DNA of 64,000 nt from Clostridium caldaquaticum (GCF_023806125.1 NZ_JAMSKT010000016.1:1-64000); one strand, 5' to 3'; positions 17,757 to 28,190 are shown, counted from the first letter of the stretch. The notes: a model not told the origin generated them from the letters alone. Program-made: numbers and translations.

Positions 17757-17785
17757 TTGACAACCTCTCTATATTAAAATAAAAT
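17757..17785 (+). promoter_or_regulatory. Sigma-A promoter of guaB
   Basis: TTGACA at 17757-17762, a 17-base spacer and TAAAAT at 17780-17785, directly upstream of the guanine riboswitch. Confidence 0.65.
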
Positions 17786-17811
17786 ATAAATCAACAATGA
17801 AATAATTGATT

Positions 17812-17880
17812 AACTCGTATATCCCCTGAATATGGCAGGGAGTTTCTACCGGAAGCCGTAAATTTCCGACTATGAGTGAG
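17812..17880 (+). promoter_or_regulatory. Guanine-sensing purine riboswitch
   Basis: P1 strands ACTCGTA and TATGAGT enclose the conserved junctions TATGG, GTTTCTACC and CCGTAAAT. The ligand-pairing base (position 74 in xpt numbering, in CCGACTATG) is C, which specifies guanine over adenine. Guanine binding should favour the downstream terminator and reduce GMP synthesis. Confidence 0.95.
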
Positions 17881-17898
17881 TATTCATGTGTCTTTTAA

Positions 17899-17947
17899 GG
17901 CATGCTGATTTCACTTGTGGTTATTAGTGAAGTCCGTATGTTTTTTT
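17899..17947 (+). terminator. Expression-platform terminator of the guanine riboswitch
   Basis: CATGCTGATTTCACT pairs with AGTGAAGTCCGTATG (two mismatches/wobbles) and is followed by seven T, 12 bases before the guaB leader ends. Confidence 0.85.
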
Positions 17948-17956
17948 ATTTTATAG

Positions 17957-19429
<1,473 letters not shown>

Positions 19430-19457
19430 AAATGAGCAATGCTATCAGGAGGAACTT

Positions 19458-20990
19458 ATGAACAAAGAACTTATATTAGTTATAGATTTTGGAGGGCAAT
19501 ATAACCAGCTTATAGCAAGAAGAGTAAGAGAATGCGGAGTTTACTGCGAAATCGTGCCTTACAGCTATTCTATAGAGAAGATTGCTGATAAAAATCCAAA
19601 AGGAATTATATTTACCGGAGGACCTAATAGTGTTTATGAACAGGGAGCTCCAAGGATAGATCCTAAGGTTTTTGAATTAGGTGTGCCAGTACTTGGTATT
19701 TGTTATGGTCATCAGCTTATGACTTATACTTTAGGCGGAGAAGTAAAAAGTGCACATACAAGAGAGTACGGAAAGACAAATATAACTTTAAATAATGAGT
19801 GCAGCCTGTTTGAAGGAATAGAAAGCAGCAATAGCTGCTGGATGAGTCATACAGACTATGTTTCAAAGGCTCCCGCTGGATTTGAGGTAGTTGCAAGTAC
19901 TGCAGACTGTGCTATTGCAGCTATGGAAAACAGAGAAAAGAGATTCTATGGTGTTCAGTTTCATCCAGAGGTTGAGCATACTCCTTTTGGACAAAATATG
20001 ATTAGAAACTTTTTATACAATGTGTGCAAGGTTCAAGGGGATTGGTCTATGTCCTCCTTTGCAGAAGATAAAATAAAGGAAATAAAAAATCTTGTTGGAG
20101 ATAAAAAGGTTATTTGTGCTCTTTCAGGAGGAGTTGACTCTTCCGTAGCTGCAGTGCTTGTTCATAAGGCAGTAGGAAAGCAGCTTACCTGTATATTTGT
20201 TGATCATGGTCTTCTAAGAAAAGATGAGGGAGATCAGGTTGAAAAGATTTTTAAAGAACAGTTTGACATGAATTTAATCAGGGTAAATGCTCAGGAAAGG
20301 TTTTTAGGAAAACTGAAAGGTGTAAGCGAACCTGAAAGAAAGAGAAAGATAATCGGAGAAGAATTTATAAGAGTTTTCGAAGAAGAAGCAAATAAGCTTG
20401 GTGAAATAGACTTTTTAGTTCAAGGTACAATTTATCCGGATGTAGTTGAAAGCGGAACAGATACCTCTGCTGTTATAAAGAGCCATCATAATGTTGGAGG
20501 TCTCCCAGAGGATATGAATTTATCTCTTATAGAGCCACTAAGAGAGCTATTTAAGGACGAAGTAAGAAGAGTAGGAGAAGAAATTGGAATACCTCACCAT
20601 TTAGTATGGAGACAGCCTTTTCCAGGTCCTGGGCTTGCTATCAGAGTTTTAGGTGAAGTAACTGAAGAAAAACTTCATATAGTAAGAGAAGCAGACGCTA
20701 TTTTTAGAGAAGAAGTTGCTAATAACGGACTTGAAGGAAAGATATGGCAGTACTTTGCCTGCCTTCCAAACATCCAATCTGTTGGAGTTATGGGAGATGA
20801 AAGAACTTACTGTCATACTGTAGCTTTAAGAGCTGTAACAAGCTCAGACGGCATGACTTCTGACTGGGCTAGAATTCCATATGAAGTTTTAGATATTGTA
20901 TCCAGAAGAATTGTTAACGAAGTTAAAGGAGTTAACAGAATAGTATATGACGTAACAAGCAAGCCACCTGCTACTATTGAGTGGGAATAG
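19458..20990 (+). CDS. guaA: GMP synthase (glutamine-hydrolysing)
   Basis: A 510-residue enzyme converting XMP to GMP. The class I glutamine amidotransferase part has the nucleophile in GICYGHQ and the His-Glu in FHPEVEHT. The ATP pyrophosphatase P-loop [10 protein letters not shown] lies near residue 225, and the dimerisation domain ends with [11 protein letters not shown]. It starts 28 bases after guaB with AGGAGGA and ends at a strong terminator. Confidence 0.98.
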   Translation: MNKELILVIDFGGQYNQLIARRVRECGVYCEIVPYSYSIEKIADKNPKGIIFTGGPNSVYEQGAPRIDPKVFELGVPVLGICYGHQLMTYTLGGEVKSAHTREYGKTNITLNNECSLFEGIESSNSCWMSHTDYVSKAPAGFEVVASTADCAIAAMENREKRFYGVQFHPEVEHTPFGQNMIRNFLYNVCKVQGDWSMSSFAEDKIKEIKNLVGDKKVICALSGGVDSSVAAVLVHKAVGKQLTCIFVDHGLLRKDEGDQVEKIFKEQFDMNLIRVNAQERFLGKLKGVSEPERKRKIIGEEFIRVFEEEANKLGEIDFLVQGTIYPDVVESGTDTSAVIKSHHNVGGLPEDMNLSLIEPLRELFKDEVRRVGEEIGIPHHLVWRQPFPGPGLAIRVLGEVTEEKLHIVREADAIFREEVANNGLEGKIWQYFACLPNIQSVGVMGDERTYCHTVALRAVTSSDGMTSDWARIPYEVLDIVSRRIVNEVKGVNRIVYDVTSKPPATIEWE

Positions 20991-20998
20991 GATATATA

Positions 20999-21043
20999 AA
21001 GTTCGCAAGCCTTATAAAATAAGGGTTTGCGAACTTTTCTTTT
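20999..21043 (+). terminator. Rho-independent terminator of guaBA
   Basis: AAGTTCGCAAGCCTTAT pairs with ATAAGGGTTTGCGAACTT, followed by TTCTTTT. It also faces the convergent oxidoreductase gene. Confidence 0.9.
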
Positions 21044-21069
21044 ATGATGTGATTCTAATAAGATTTTAC

Positions 21070-22074
21070 TTAATTTTTAGAAAGTATTGCATTCTTTGCC
21101 CATTCTGAATTTTTTAGTATTGCTCGACCAACACCGATTAAATCAGCTTTTTTATTGGTTAATAGCCTTTCTGCAGTTATGGCTTCTACAATTCCACCAG
21201 TCAATATAACTGGGATAGAAACATTTTTTTTGATTGCCTCGGACAACTCACTAAAATAGCCCTGTTCTTTTACTTCAGGATGGGTATATCCACAAAATCC
21301 ACCTGAGATATCTATTAAATCTATTCCAGCTATTTCAAATTTTTTTACGGCAAGAATACTATCAGATATTGTGGTTCCACCATTCATATAATCACAAGCA
21401 CCTAGGCGTAAAGCAACAGGATATTCATTTCCAACAGTGTTACGAATAGCTTTGATAATTTGCAAATGAAGTTTTATTCTTCCATCGATAGTGTTTCCAC
21501 TGTACTCATCGTTACGTTTGTTTGTTAATGGAGAGAAAAATTGATTTAATAAATAACCATGTGCAGAATGAATTTCAATGCCGTCAAATCCAGCTTTTTT
21601 AGCTCTCGTAGCAGCATAGGCAAAATCAGTAATAACTTTATCAATATCCGCCTTTGTCATTTCTTTAGGCAAGAGTTTCTTATCGGTTGCCCTTGGTAAT
21701 TTGATGGAACTTGCACTTAAAGGAGCATATCCAGTAATCTCCTCTTCTGTTGCTCCGCCAGCGTGACTGATTTGCGCCATAACCTTTGTGTTGTTTTTAT
21801 GTATAATTGATACTAATTTTGTTAGTCCCTCAATATCATCATCATTTGATATAGACAGTTGTCCTTTACTGGCCTTCCCCTCTAGACTAACATAGCTATG
21901 CTCTGTAATGATTAAACCTATATAGCCTCCTTTTGATTTTTCGGCATAATAATCGCAAAGTTGTTCTGTAACTTTTCCATCACTTCTTGCTTTAGCTGTT
22001 GCCATCGGTGGCATAACAAGCCTATTATGAAGCTTCATACTTTTAATGCTAATTGATGTATTAAGTATGCCCAT
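21070..22074 (-). CDS. NADH:flavin oxidoreductase (old yellow enzyme family)
   Basis: A 334-residue FMN-dependent TIM-barrel reductase. Visible motifs are LHNRLVMPPMATAKA (N-terminal FMN site), IEIHSAHGYLLNQFFSPLTNKR (the catalytic HxxHGYL segment) and LIGVGRAILKN near the end. Such enzymes reduce activated alkenes and quinones. It lies divergent from a HxlR-type regulator, the usual layout for electrophile-inducible reductases. Its ribosome-binding site is TAGGAGGA. Confidence 0.88.
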   Translation of the reverse strand: MGILNTSISIKSMKLHNRLVMPPMATAKARSDGKVTEQLCDYYAEKSKGGYIGLIITEHSYVSLEGKASKGQLSISNDDDIEGLTKLVSIIHKNNTKVMAQISHAGGATEEEITGYAPLSASSIKLPRATDKKLLPKEMTKADIDKVITDFAYAATRAKKAGFDGIEIHSAHGYLLNQFFSPLTNKRNDEYSGNTIDGRIKLHLQIIKAIRNTVGNEYPVALRLGACDYMNGGTTISDSILAVKKFEIAGIDLIDISGGFCGYTHPEVKEQGYFSELSEAIKKNVSIPVILTGGIVEAITAERLLTNKKADLIGVGRAILKNSEWAKNAILSKN

Positions 22075-22123
22075 TTAGATTCCTCCTAAATAATCACAAA
22101 ATTTTATATTTAGCTTGGCATTA

Positions 22124-22181
22124 TTATGATAGCATGATATACTTAATTTGATAAGAACATACTTTTATGATAGATACTATC
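22124..22181. promoter_or_regulatory. Candidate HxlR-type operator repeats
   Basis: TTATGATAG occurs at 22124-22132 and 22165-22173 in the divergent intergenic space. The second copy forms GATAG-ATA-CTATC (22169-22181), a perfect short palindrome close to the regulator start. This fits auto- and cross-regulation but was found by eye only. Confidence 0.4.
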
Positions 22182-22199
22182 AAAAAGGAGAGCTGTGGT

Positions 22200-22553
22200 A
22201 TGATACAGGCAACAATGAGTTGTGAAGAAAAAGAAGTTAATGTGCGTCCATTTGCTTATGCTATTTCATTAATTAACGGTAAATGGAAGATGCACATTTT
22301 GTTTTGGCTTTGGAAAAGAGAAATTTTAAGGTACAGTGAACTAAAGCGAGCCTTAGGCAAAGTAACACATAAAATGTTAAGTAATCAATTAAAAGAACTT
22401 GAAGAAGATGGTCTTGTCATTAGAAAAGAGTATCCCCAAGTACCTCCAAAAGTTGAGTATTATTTGTCTGAAACAGGAAAATCACTTATGCCAATTCTAA
22501 GCGCTGTTTGTAAATGGGGTAACGAGCATGTTCCTGAAAATTGGAATATATAG
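22200..22553 (+). CDS. HxlR-family (DUF24) transcriptional regulator
   Basis: A 117-residue winged helix protein with GKWKMHILFWLW, SELKRALGKVTHKMLSNQLKELEEDGLV and the wing YPQVPPKVEYYLSETG, diagnostic of HxlR. A cysteine near the N-terminus (MSCEEKE) sits where HypR/YodB-type members sense electrophiles. AAGGAG supports the ATG at 22200 over the one at 22167. It is divergent from the flavin oxidoreductase it probably controls. Confidence 0.88.
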   Translation: MIQATMSCEEKEVNVRPFAYAISLINGKWKMHILFWLWKREILRYSELKRALGKVTHKMLSNQLKELEEDGLVIRKEYPQVPPKVEYYLSETGKSLMPILSAVCKWGNEHVPENWNI

Positions 22554-22655
22554 CAGTATTTTTATTATTTCACATTTTTAAACTTATGTAAATTTAATTT
22601 TGATAAATGTAACTGTAATTCATTGTATTTAAATATAAATAGATTTATAATATTG

Positions 22656-22690
22656 GCACTTGAATTTTTAAAAATAAAAGTGCTTTTTTA
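22656..22690 (+). terminator. Terminator after the HxlR gene
   Basis: GCACTT pairs with AAGTGC across an AT-rich loop, followed by TTTTTT. Confidence 0.6.
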
Positions 22691-22752
22691 TTATAGTATG
22701 AAAAGTATTAATTTTCGTACAAATGAAATTGAAAGTTAATTTTCAAAACTTG

Positions 22753-22791
22753 TTGATAGTTTAGCATAATTATGATAAAATTATGCTAAAC
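22753..22791 (+). promoter_or_regulatory. Promoter with overlapping palindromic operator of the toxin-antitoxin operon
   Basis: TTGATA (22753-22758), a 17-base spacer and TAAAAT (22776-22781). A perfect 13-bp inverted repeat, GTTTAGCATAATT (22759-22771) and AATTATGCTAAAC (22779-22791), covers the spacer and -10 box. This is the expected site for autorepression by the antitoxin. Confidence 0.75.
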
Positions 22792-22810
22792 TAATTAAGG
22801 GGTGAATATA

Positions 22811-23083
22811 ATGCCACATATCAGACCAGTTTCAGATTTAAGAAATAATTTTGCTGATATTTCAAGGGTTGTCCATGAAACTGCCGAACCAGTATTTTTA
22901 ACCAAGAATGGTTATGGGGATATGGTTGTAATGAGTATGGAAGCTTATGAAAGGCTTAAGCTTGATATTTTGATTTATGAAAAGTTAAAAGAAGCTGTAT
23001 TGGAAGCAAAATCAACAGATGTAAGATATGATTTTGATGAGGTTTCAAAAGAAATGAGGGAGAAACTTATTGAAAAACTATAA
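22811..23083 (+). CDS. Phd/YefM-family antitoxin
   Basis: A 90-residue antitoxin. The Phd/YefM DNA-binding domain shows IRPVSDLRNNFADISRVVHE and PVFLTKNGYGDMVVMSMEAYERL, with a toxin-wrapping helix after residue 60. The ATG at 22811 is chosen because the AAGGGG ribosome-binding site is 8 bases upstream; a GTG three codons earlier overlaps that site. The coding frame overlaps the toxin start by 14 bases. A palindromic operator lies in its promoter. Confidence 0.88.
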   Translation: MPHIRPVSDLRNNFADISRVVHETAEPVFLTKNGYGDMVVMSMEAYERLKLDILIYEKLKEAVLEAKSTDVRYDFDEVSKEMREKLIEKL

Positions 23084-23279
23084 GATTAAAATGCTTCCTG
23101 CTGCAAAGGTTGATTTGGGAGATATGATTGATTATTTGTCACAATTCTACCCAAGCACAGCTTTAAAACAATATGATAGAATCATAGAAAAAATTAATGC
23201 ATTGAAAGAATTCCCATTTATGCATGAGGAATATCCAGTTGATGTGATTGGCTTTAGATACAGAAAGATGTGGTGTTAG
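23070..23279 (+). pseudogene. RelE/ParE-type toxin truncated by an insertion sequence
   Basis: A TTG start inside the antitoxin gene gives KNYKIKMLPAAKVDLGDMIDYLSQFYPSTALKQ and FRYRKM, matching the first two thirds of a RelE/ParE toxin (usually 90-105 residues). After FRYRKM the frame enters the IS left end, adding W-C and a stop. The C-terminal strands carrying catalytic residues in this family are gone, so the toxin should be inactive. No remainder was found beyond either IS copy. Confidence 0.85.
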
Positions 23280-23344
23280 TATAATATTGTAGACATAGAA
23301 AGCCGAACACTTTAAAATAAAGAAAAGAGAAGGAAGTGTTTACA

Positions 23345-23617
23345 ATGGCAAGAGGTCAAAAGCAATATACAGAAGAATTCAAAAATACAATAGTACATCT
23401 TTATAATTCTGGTAAGAGCTTAGCAGAGTTAAGCAGTGAATATGCCCTATCAAAATCAACAATATCAGGATGGATAAAGAAAAATAATCCTATAGTTATG
23501 GATAAAGATACAACTATAACGATGGCTGAATATCAAGCTATGTTAAAGAAGAATAAACAACTTGAAGAGGAAATAGAAATATTAAAAAAAGCTATGGGCA
23601 TATTCGCAAGGAAGTAA
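23345..23617 (+). CDS. IS3-family transposase OrfA, copy 1
   Basis: A 90-residue DNA-binding part of the transposase: helix-turn-helix (YTEEFKNTIVHLYNSGKSLAELSSEYALSKSTISGWIKK), then a coiled coil (KKNKQLEEEIEILKKAM). GAAGGA supports the ATG at 23345. Seven A followed by G at 23584-23591 (read TTA AAA AAA G) is a classic -1 slippery site. Slippage there enters the orfB frame, which stays open, producing an OrfAB fusion transposase. Confidence 0.92.
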   Translation: MARGQKQYTEEFKNTIVHLYNSGKSLAELSSEYALSKSTISGWIKKNNPIVMDKDTTITMAEYQAMLKKNKQLEEEIEILKKAMGIFARK

Positions 23618-23670
23618 CTACTGTATTTGAGTTTATCACTAACAATAAGAAATATCATGACATTAAGCTT

Positions 23671-24489
23671 ATGTGTAAGGTTTTAAAAGTGTCTAGAAGT
23701 TCCTATTATAAATATCTAAATAAAAAACCTAGTAATAGAGAATTAGAGAATGCAAAGATAGAGAAAGAAATCATAAATATACACAAAGCCAGCAAAAAAC
23801 GTTATGGTGCTGTTAAAATAAATGAATCACTAAAAGCATTGGGGATAAATATTAGTTTAAAGAGAACCCAACGTTTGATGAGAAAATTGGGGATAAAATC
23901 TATAATAATAAAAAAATACAGGCCAACATCATCAAAAAGTAAAATAAAAGAGCAAGAAAACGTTTTAAAAAGAGATTTTAATGCTACTACTATCAATGAA
24001 AAATGGGTAACAGATATTACCTATATCCACACAATTAAAGACGGTTGGTGCTATTTAGCATCAGTTATGGATTTATATAGCAGAAAAATTATTGGTTACG
24101 CCATGTCAAAGTCTATTGATACAACCCTTGCATTGCAAGCTGTGAAAAATGCTATTAAGCTTCAAAAGCCAAACAAACCGTTGATCCTGCATAGTGACTT
24201 AGGCTGTCAATATACAAGCTCTGCTTTTAAAGAATATATAAATAGCATTAAAATAATTACCCACTCTTTTAGTGGTAAAGGATGTCCCTATGATAATGCT
24301 TGCATTGAGTCTTTTCATGCCTCTTTAAAAAAAGAAGAAGTTCATCTTGTTAATTATTTTGATTATGATGCCGCAAGGCTTGCTGTATTTGAATATATAG
24401 AAGCTTGGTATAACAGAAAAAGGATACACAGTAGTATTGGATATTTAACTCCTCAAAAATGCGAAGATTTAGCTAGAAAAATTGCATAA
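23671..24489 (+). CDS. IS3-family transposase OrfB (integrase core), copy 1
   Basis: A 272-residue portion from its own first ATG; the frame is open back to the slippery site at 23584. An HTH_21 segment (KRYGAVKINESLKALGINISLKRTQRLM) precedes an rve DDE domain with D in WVTDITYI, D in LHSDLGCQYTS and E in CIESFHASLKKE. The C-terminal YNRKRIHSSIGYLTPQ is typical. It lies in the -1 frame relative to orfA. Confidence 0.94.
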   Translation: MCKVLKVSRSSYYKYLNKKPSNRELENAKIEKEIINIHKASKKRYGAVKINESLKALGINISLKRTQRLMRKLGIKSIIIKKYRPTSSKSKIKEQENVLKRDFNATTINEKWVTDITYIHTIKDGWCYLASVMDLYSRKIIGYAMSKSIDTTLALQAVKNAIKLQKPNKPLILHSDLGCQYTSSAFKEYINSIKIITHSFSGKGCPYDNACIESFHASLKKEEVHLVNYFDYDAARLAVFEYIEAWYNRKRIHSSIGYLTPQKCEDLARKIA

Positions 24490-24622
24490 AAGGTTCAACT
24501 TTTTGTGTCTAATATATTGACATAGATCCACAATTGAATGGATGAAAAAATGTATTAATCTTTGTCATAGCAGGAATGATTCGTAGTTGTTTTTGAAATA
24601 TTTAGCAGTTTATTATAAATAA

Positions 24623-24668
24623 AAATGCCACCTATTGATTGAAATTATACAATGTGTGGCATTTTTTT
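24623..24668 (+). terminator. Hairpin terminator downstream of IS copy 1
   Basis: AAATGCCAC pairs with GTGTGGCATTT and is followed by a T run. The 250-base stretch from 24531 to the histidine kinase gene holds this hairpin and a short in-frame tail ending HSRNDS that may be the end of a lost gene. Confidence 0.65.
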
Positions 24669-24781
24669 ATTTATAATACAATTGAGTTTTTAGATTTATT
24701 AAAACGTGTTATAATTCAATATTATATTAAAATTCTGAAAGTAAATTAATACATTAAAACTTGATTTAAGCGGGGATTAAT

Positions 24782-26536
24782 ATGTTATATAGAAGAAAAA
24801 TGTTTCAAAATTCAATATTTTCACGATTAATAATTACTTTTTTAGTTATTCTTCTTCCTGTTTATTTGTTAAGTGCAGCAATACATAAGTGGGGTGTAGC
24901 AATTATCAGAACTCAGATAATTAACTCCATGAAATCACAAATGGATTATCATAAAATTATTTTTGAGAATGAACTTGATAGAATATTAAACTTACAATAT
25001 GAGTGTTTATCTGATCAGGAGCTTTTAGAACTTGCAAATTTTTCACAGGAAATATTCAATTTTGATATAGCTAAATCAATTAACAGGCTTCAGAATAGAT
25101 TATATACATTAAAAAACAGCAGTATTTATATTGAGAATGTAAAAGTGATTATTCCGTTAATTGAAAAAACTATTTCTTCTGAAAATGGTGTTTCTGCTAT
25201 ATCAGATAAAGATAAAGATATTATTAATTCTTTTTCGGATAATAATATATCTAAGTTAGAGAGTGAAAATAACATATTGTTTTCAAGAATAAGAAATAAT
25301 TCATTTGATAATAAAAATATAAAACCTCGCTTTGTTCTGCAGGTTCAATTATCTAACAGCATGCTTCAAAATACTTTTAAAACTTTCAATTCTTACGATG
25401 GAAGCGGAGCATTAATTTTTTATCCTAATAAAAATTATCTTCTTACTACTTTAAATGATTATGAAATTACAAATCAAATAACAGAAGTAATAACTAAGAA
25501 TAATGAAGTTTTGGATAATTATAATCGAACAATCAGCATAGGGAAAAACAAGTATATAGTTTTTTATAAAAAATTAAGTTCTAAAAATATTTGGATTGCT
25601 TCATATATTCCGGAAAAACAAGTGTTTTTACCTTTAAACAAGTATAAATATTTATTATGGATTTTTACTATAATATCTATGTTTATTATTGCTATTTTTT
25701 CTTTTTCAACACATAAATTTCTTCAAAGACCGTTAAAAAAGCTTGTAAAATCTTTTCAGCGTGTTGAAGCAGGAGAAATAAAATTTACCATTAAACATAA
25801 TGCAAACGATGAATTTCAGTATTTATATACAAGATTTAATGCGATGCTGGAATATATTAATAATCTTATAGAGCAGGTGTATACACAAAAAATTATGAAC
25901 CAGAAAGCTGAGTTAAAACAGCTGCAATCTCAGATTAATCCTCATTTTTTATTTAATAGTTTTTTTATATTGCAAAGAATGATACAGGGAGATGACAAGG
26001 AAAATGCAGTAAAGTTTTGTAGGTTTCTTGGGCAGTATTTTCAATATGTAACAAGAAATGCAAAAGATGAAATGCCGCTCTATAAAGAAATTGAACATGC
26101 AAGAAATTATTTAGAAATTCAAGCCATACGTTTTTCAAACATATCCATTAAGTTTGAAGAATTGCCAAAAAAATATGAAAATTTCCTTGTTCCAAGGCTC
26201 ATATTACAGCCAATTATAGAAAATGCATTTGAACATGGATTTAATAAAAAAGCAAATGAAAGACTTATATATATTGGATTTAAGGAAACTATAGAGGGAT
26301 TATACTGTATTGTTGAAGATAATGGAAATAACGTTGATGAAGAAGAGCTGAGCAAACTAAATAAATACTTTTCGGAAGATAATTCAGGGGAGGTAGAAAG
26401 TACAGGGCTTCTTAATATAAACAAGAGAATAAGATTAAAGTTTGGCGGCAGCAGTGGTTTATCAGTTTCACGAGGAGAAATGGGCGGATTTAAAGTAGTA
26501 ATTTTTTTCGAGAATAAGGAGGAATACAATGTATAG
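24782..26536 (+). CDS. YesM-type sensor histidine kinase
   Basis: A 584-residue membrane sensor. One helix near residues 15-35 and another near 290-310 enclose an extracellular domain. A HAMP segment follows (FLQRPLKKLVKSFQRVEAGEI), then the His_kinase box QINPHFLFNSF near residue 385 (phospho-acceptor histidine) and an ATPase domain (LILQPIIENAFEHGF, STGLLNINKRIRLKFG). It overlaps the response regulator gene by 8 bases. This type usually senses extracellular carbohydrates and controls the adjacent sugar ABC importer. Confidence 0.92.
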   Translation: MLYRRKMFQNSIFSRLIITFLVILLPVYLLSAAIHKWGVAIIRTQIINSMKSQMDYHKIIFENELDRILNLQYECLSDQELLELANFSQEIFNFDIAKSINRLQNRLYTLKNSSIYIENVKVIIPLIEKTISSENGVSAISDKDKDIINSFSDNNISKLESENNILFSRIRNNSFDNKNIKPRFVLQVQLSNSMLQNTFKTFNSYDGSGALIFYPNKNYLLTTLNDYEITNQITEVITKNNEVLDNYNRTISIGKNKYIVFYKKLSSKNIWIASYIPEKQVFLPLNKYKYLLWIFTIISMFIIAIFSFSTHKFLQRPLKKLVKSFQRVEAGEIKFTIKHNANDEFQYLYTRFNAMLEYINNLIEQVYTQKIMNQKAELKQLQSQINPHFLFNSFFILQRMIQGDDKENAVKFCRFLGQYFQYVTRNAKDEMPLYKEIEHARNYLEIQAIRFSNISIKFEELPKKYENFLVPRLILQPIIENAFEHGFNKKANERLIYIGFKETIEGLYCIVEDNGNNVDEEELSKLNKYFSEDNSGEVESTGLLNINKRIRLKFGGSSGLSVSRGEMGGFKVVIFFENKEEYNV

Positions 26537-28190
26537 ACTTTTAATTGTTGACGATGAACCTTATATAGTAGATTGGATTTATGAACTTTTTGTACAAAAT
26601 GAGGAATTGGAGCTTGATATTTACAGGGCATATTCTGGGCTAGAGGCACTGGATTTACTTAGAAGAGCTAAAATTGACATAGTAATGACTGACATAAATA
26701 TGCCGGATATGAATGGATTGCAGCTTTTTAAAGAAATTAAAGATTGCTGGCCAATGTGTAAAGTAATTTTTCTTACTGCCTACAATGAATTTGAGTATGC
26801 TCATATAGCAAATAAGGGAGGAGTTACATATCTTTTAAAAACAGAAAGCGATGATGAAATAATTAATGCAGTAAAAAAAGCAGTGAATGAAATAGATAGT
26901 ATTATAAGGCAGGAAGAATTAATAAAAAGAGCAAAAATACAATTAGACAAAGCTCTTCCAATTATGCAAAGGGAATTTCTGCTGGAAAAACTAAAGGGAA
27001 ATGATGTTTTACATATATCTCAAGAGCAGTTGGATGAATTAAATATTAATTTGTGTGAAAATGATGAAATTCTCATTTTAATGGGAAGGTTTGATAATTG
27101 GTTTTTACAAAGACAGGCAAAGGATAAAATGAAACAATATGCAATAATAGAAGCAATAATTGAGAATTTCTTTTCACCATTTCTTAATTATGCATATATT
27201 CAACTTGATAACTCTATAATGGTGTGGATGATTCAGCCTAAAAAACAAAAGATTGAAAGCGAAAATAAAACTGACCTGTGGCATAAAACTGCTATTTATG
27301 TTAAAGGTTCACTTGACTCAATTCAGGAGCAATGTATAAAAAGTGTTAAATGTTCTTGTTCATTTGTTATAGACAGTAAAACTTGTTCCTGGAATGAGCT
27401 GCCGCAAAGGTTTTTATCGCTGCTTATGGTGATGAATTACGGTGGTATTAAAAGCAATGGAGCAATTCTTACTAAGATACATGAAGCTGATGAGGTCGAT
27501 AATCAGCTAGATAAGTATTCTTATTGTATGCGTGAGGTTGGAGCATGGATTAACAGGATACATGATTTGGAAAAATTTTTGGTTAGCGGACAGCGTAAAG
27601 AGTTTTATAGTCTATTTGCTGAGTTTAAAGAAAATCTTATTCCGATAATTAAAACACATTCCAATCTTAGAACTGAAGTGTACTTTTCTATTTCTCTCTT
27701 ATTTTTAAATTATATTAACCGCAATGAAAATTTAATGGAAAAATTAGCTGTACATTCTGAAATTTCCAATCTAATGAATATAAATTGCAGCATACCTTTC
27801 GTGAAAGTATTCGAAACTTTTGAGAAAATCGCTGATATAATATTTCTTTATCAAAATGATAGTAACGAAAAAAGAGATAACTTATTAATAAGTACTATTC
27901 ACAAATATATTGAAGAAAATCTAGATAAAGATGTATCTTTGGTTGCATTAGCAGAAGTAGTTTATCTTAATCCAGCCTATCTTTCACGTGTTTATAAGCA
28001 GGTTACTGGAGTTAATTTATCTGACTACATTTATAATATTAGATTAAGTAAAGCTAAGAAAATGTTAAAAGATAGCAATCTTAAGGTTCACGATATAGCA
28101 AGAGCTGTAGGTTTTGAATCTGTAGCCTATTTTATAAGAGCTTTTAAAAAGGGCACAGGTATGACTCCGCAGGAATATCGAGAATATTAA
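26529..28190 (+). CDS. YesN-type response regulator with AraC DNA-binding domain
   Basis: A 553-residue protein: receiver domain (residues 1-120; phosphorylation site in VMTDINMPDMNG near residue 56), a long middle region, and a C-terminal AraC/XylS pair of helix-turn-helix motifs (LVALAEVVYLNPAYLSRVYKQVTG and KVHDIARAVGFESVAYFIRAFKKGTGMTPQEYR). It is translationally coupled to the kinase and very probably activates the ABC importer operon that starts 130 bases downstream. Confidence 0.92.
   Translation: MYRLLIVDDEPYIVDWIYELFVQNEELELDIYRAYSGLEALDLLRRAKIDIVMTDINMPDMNGLQLFKEIKDCWPMCKVIFLTAYNEFEYAHIANKGGVTYLLKTESDDEIINAVKKAVNEIDSIIRQEELIKRAKIQLDKALPIMQREFLLEKLKGNDVLHISQEQLDELNINLCENDEILILMGRFDNWFLQRQAKDKMKQYAIIEAIIENFFSPFLNYAYIQLDNSIMVWMIQPKKQKIESENKTDLWHKTAIYVKGSLDSIQEQCIKSVKCSCSFVIDSKTCSWNELPQRFLSLLMVMNYGGIKSNGAILTKIHEADEVDNQLDKYSYCMREVGAWINRIHDLEKFLVSGQRKEFYSLFAEFKENLIPIIKTHSNLRTEVYFSISLLFLNYINRNENLMEKLAVHSEISNLMNINCSIPFVKVFETFEKIADIIFLYQNDSNEKRDNLLISTIHKYIEENLDKDVSLVALAEVVYLNPAYLSRVYKQVTGVNLSDYIYNIRLSKAKKMLKDSNLKVHDIARAVGFESVAYFIRAFKKGTGMTPQEYREY

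Larger units (their letters stand above)
23271..24530 (+). mobile_element. IS3-family (IS150-like) insertion sequence, copy 1
   Basis: A 1260-bp element, with ends set by comparing the two copies in the window. It begins TGGTGTTAG and ends GATCCA. The terminal inverted repeats are imperfect (both ends carry TGG, then TAGACA 19 bases in). It carries orfA and orfB joined by a -1 frameshift. The left flank ends ATG and the right flank begins CAA, so there is no target duplication at this copy, unlike copy 2. Confidence 0.92.

Noticed and set aside
17812-17880. Adenine riboswitch
   Set aside because: The ligand-pairing base is C rather than T, and the downstream gene is IMP dehydrogenase, both of which indicate guanine.
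22759-22791. Terminator or CRISPR-like repeat before the antitoxin gene
   Set aside because: The inverted repeat overlaps a good promoter spacer and -10 box and has no U-tract, so an operator is the better reading. There are no repeated spacer units anywhere in the window.
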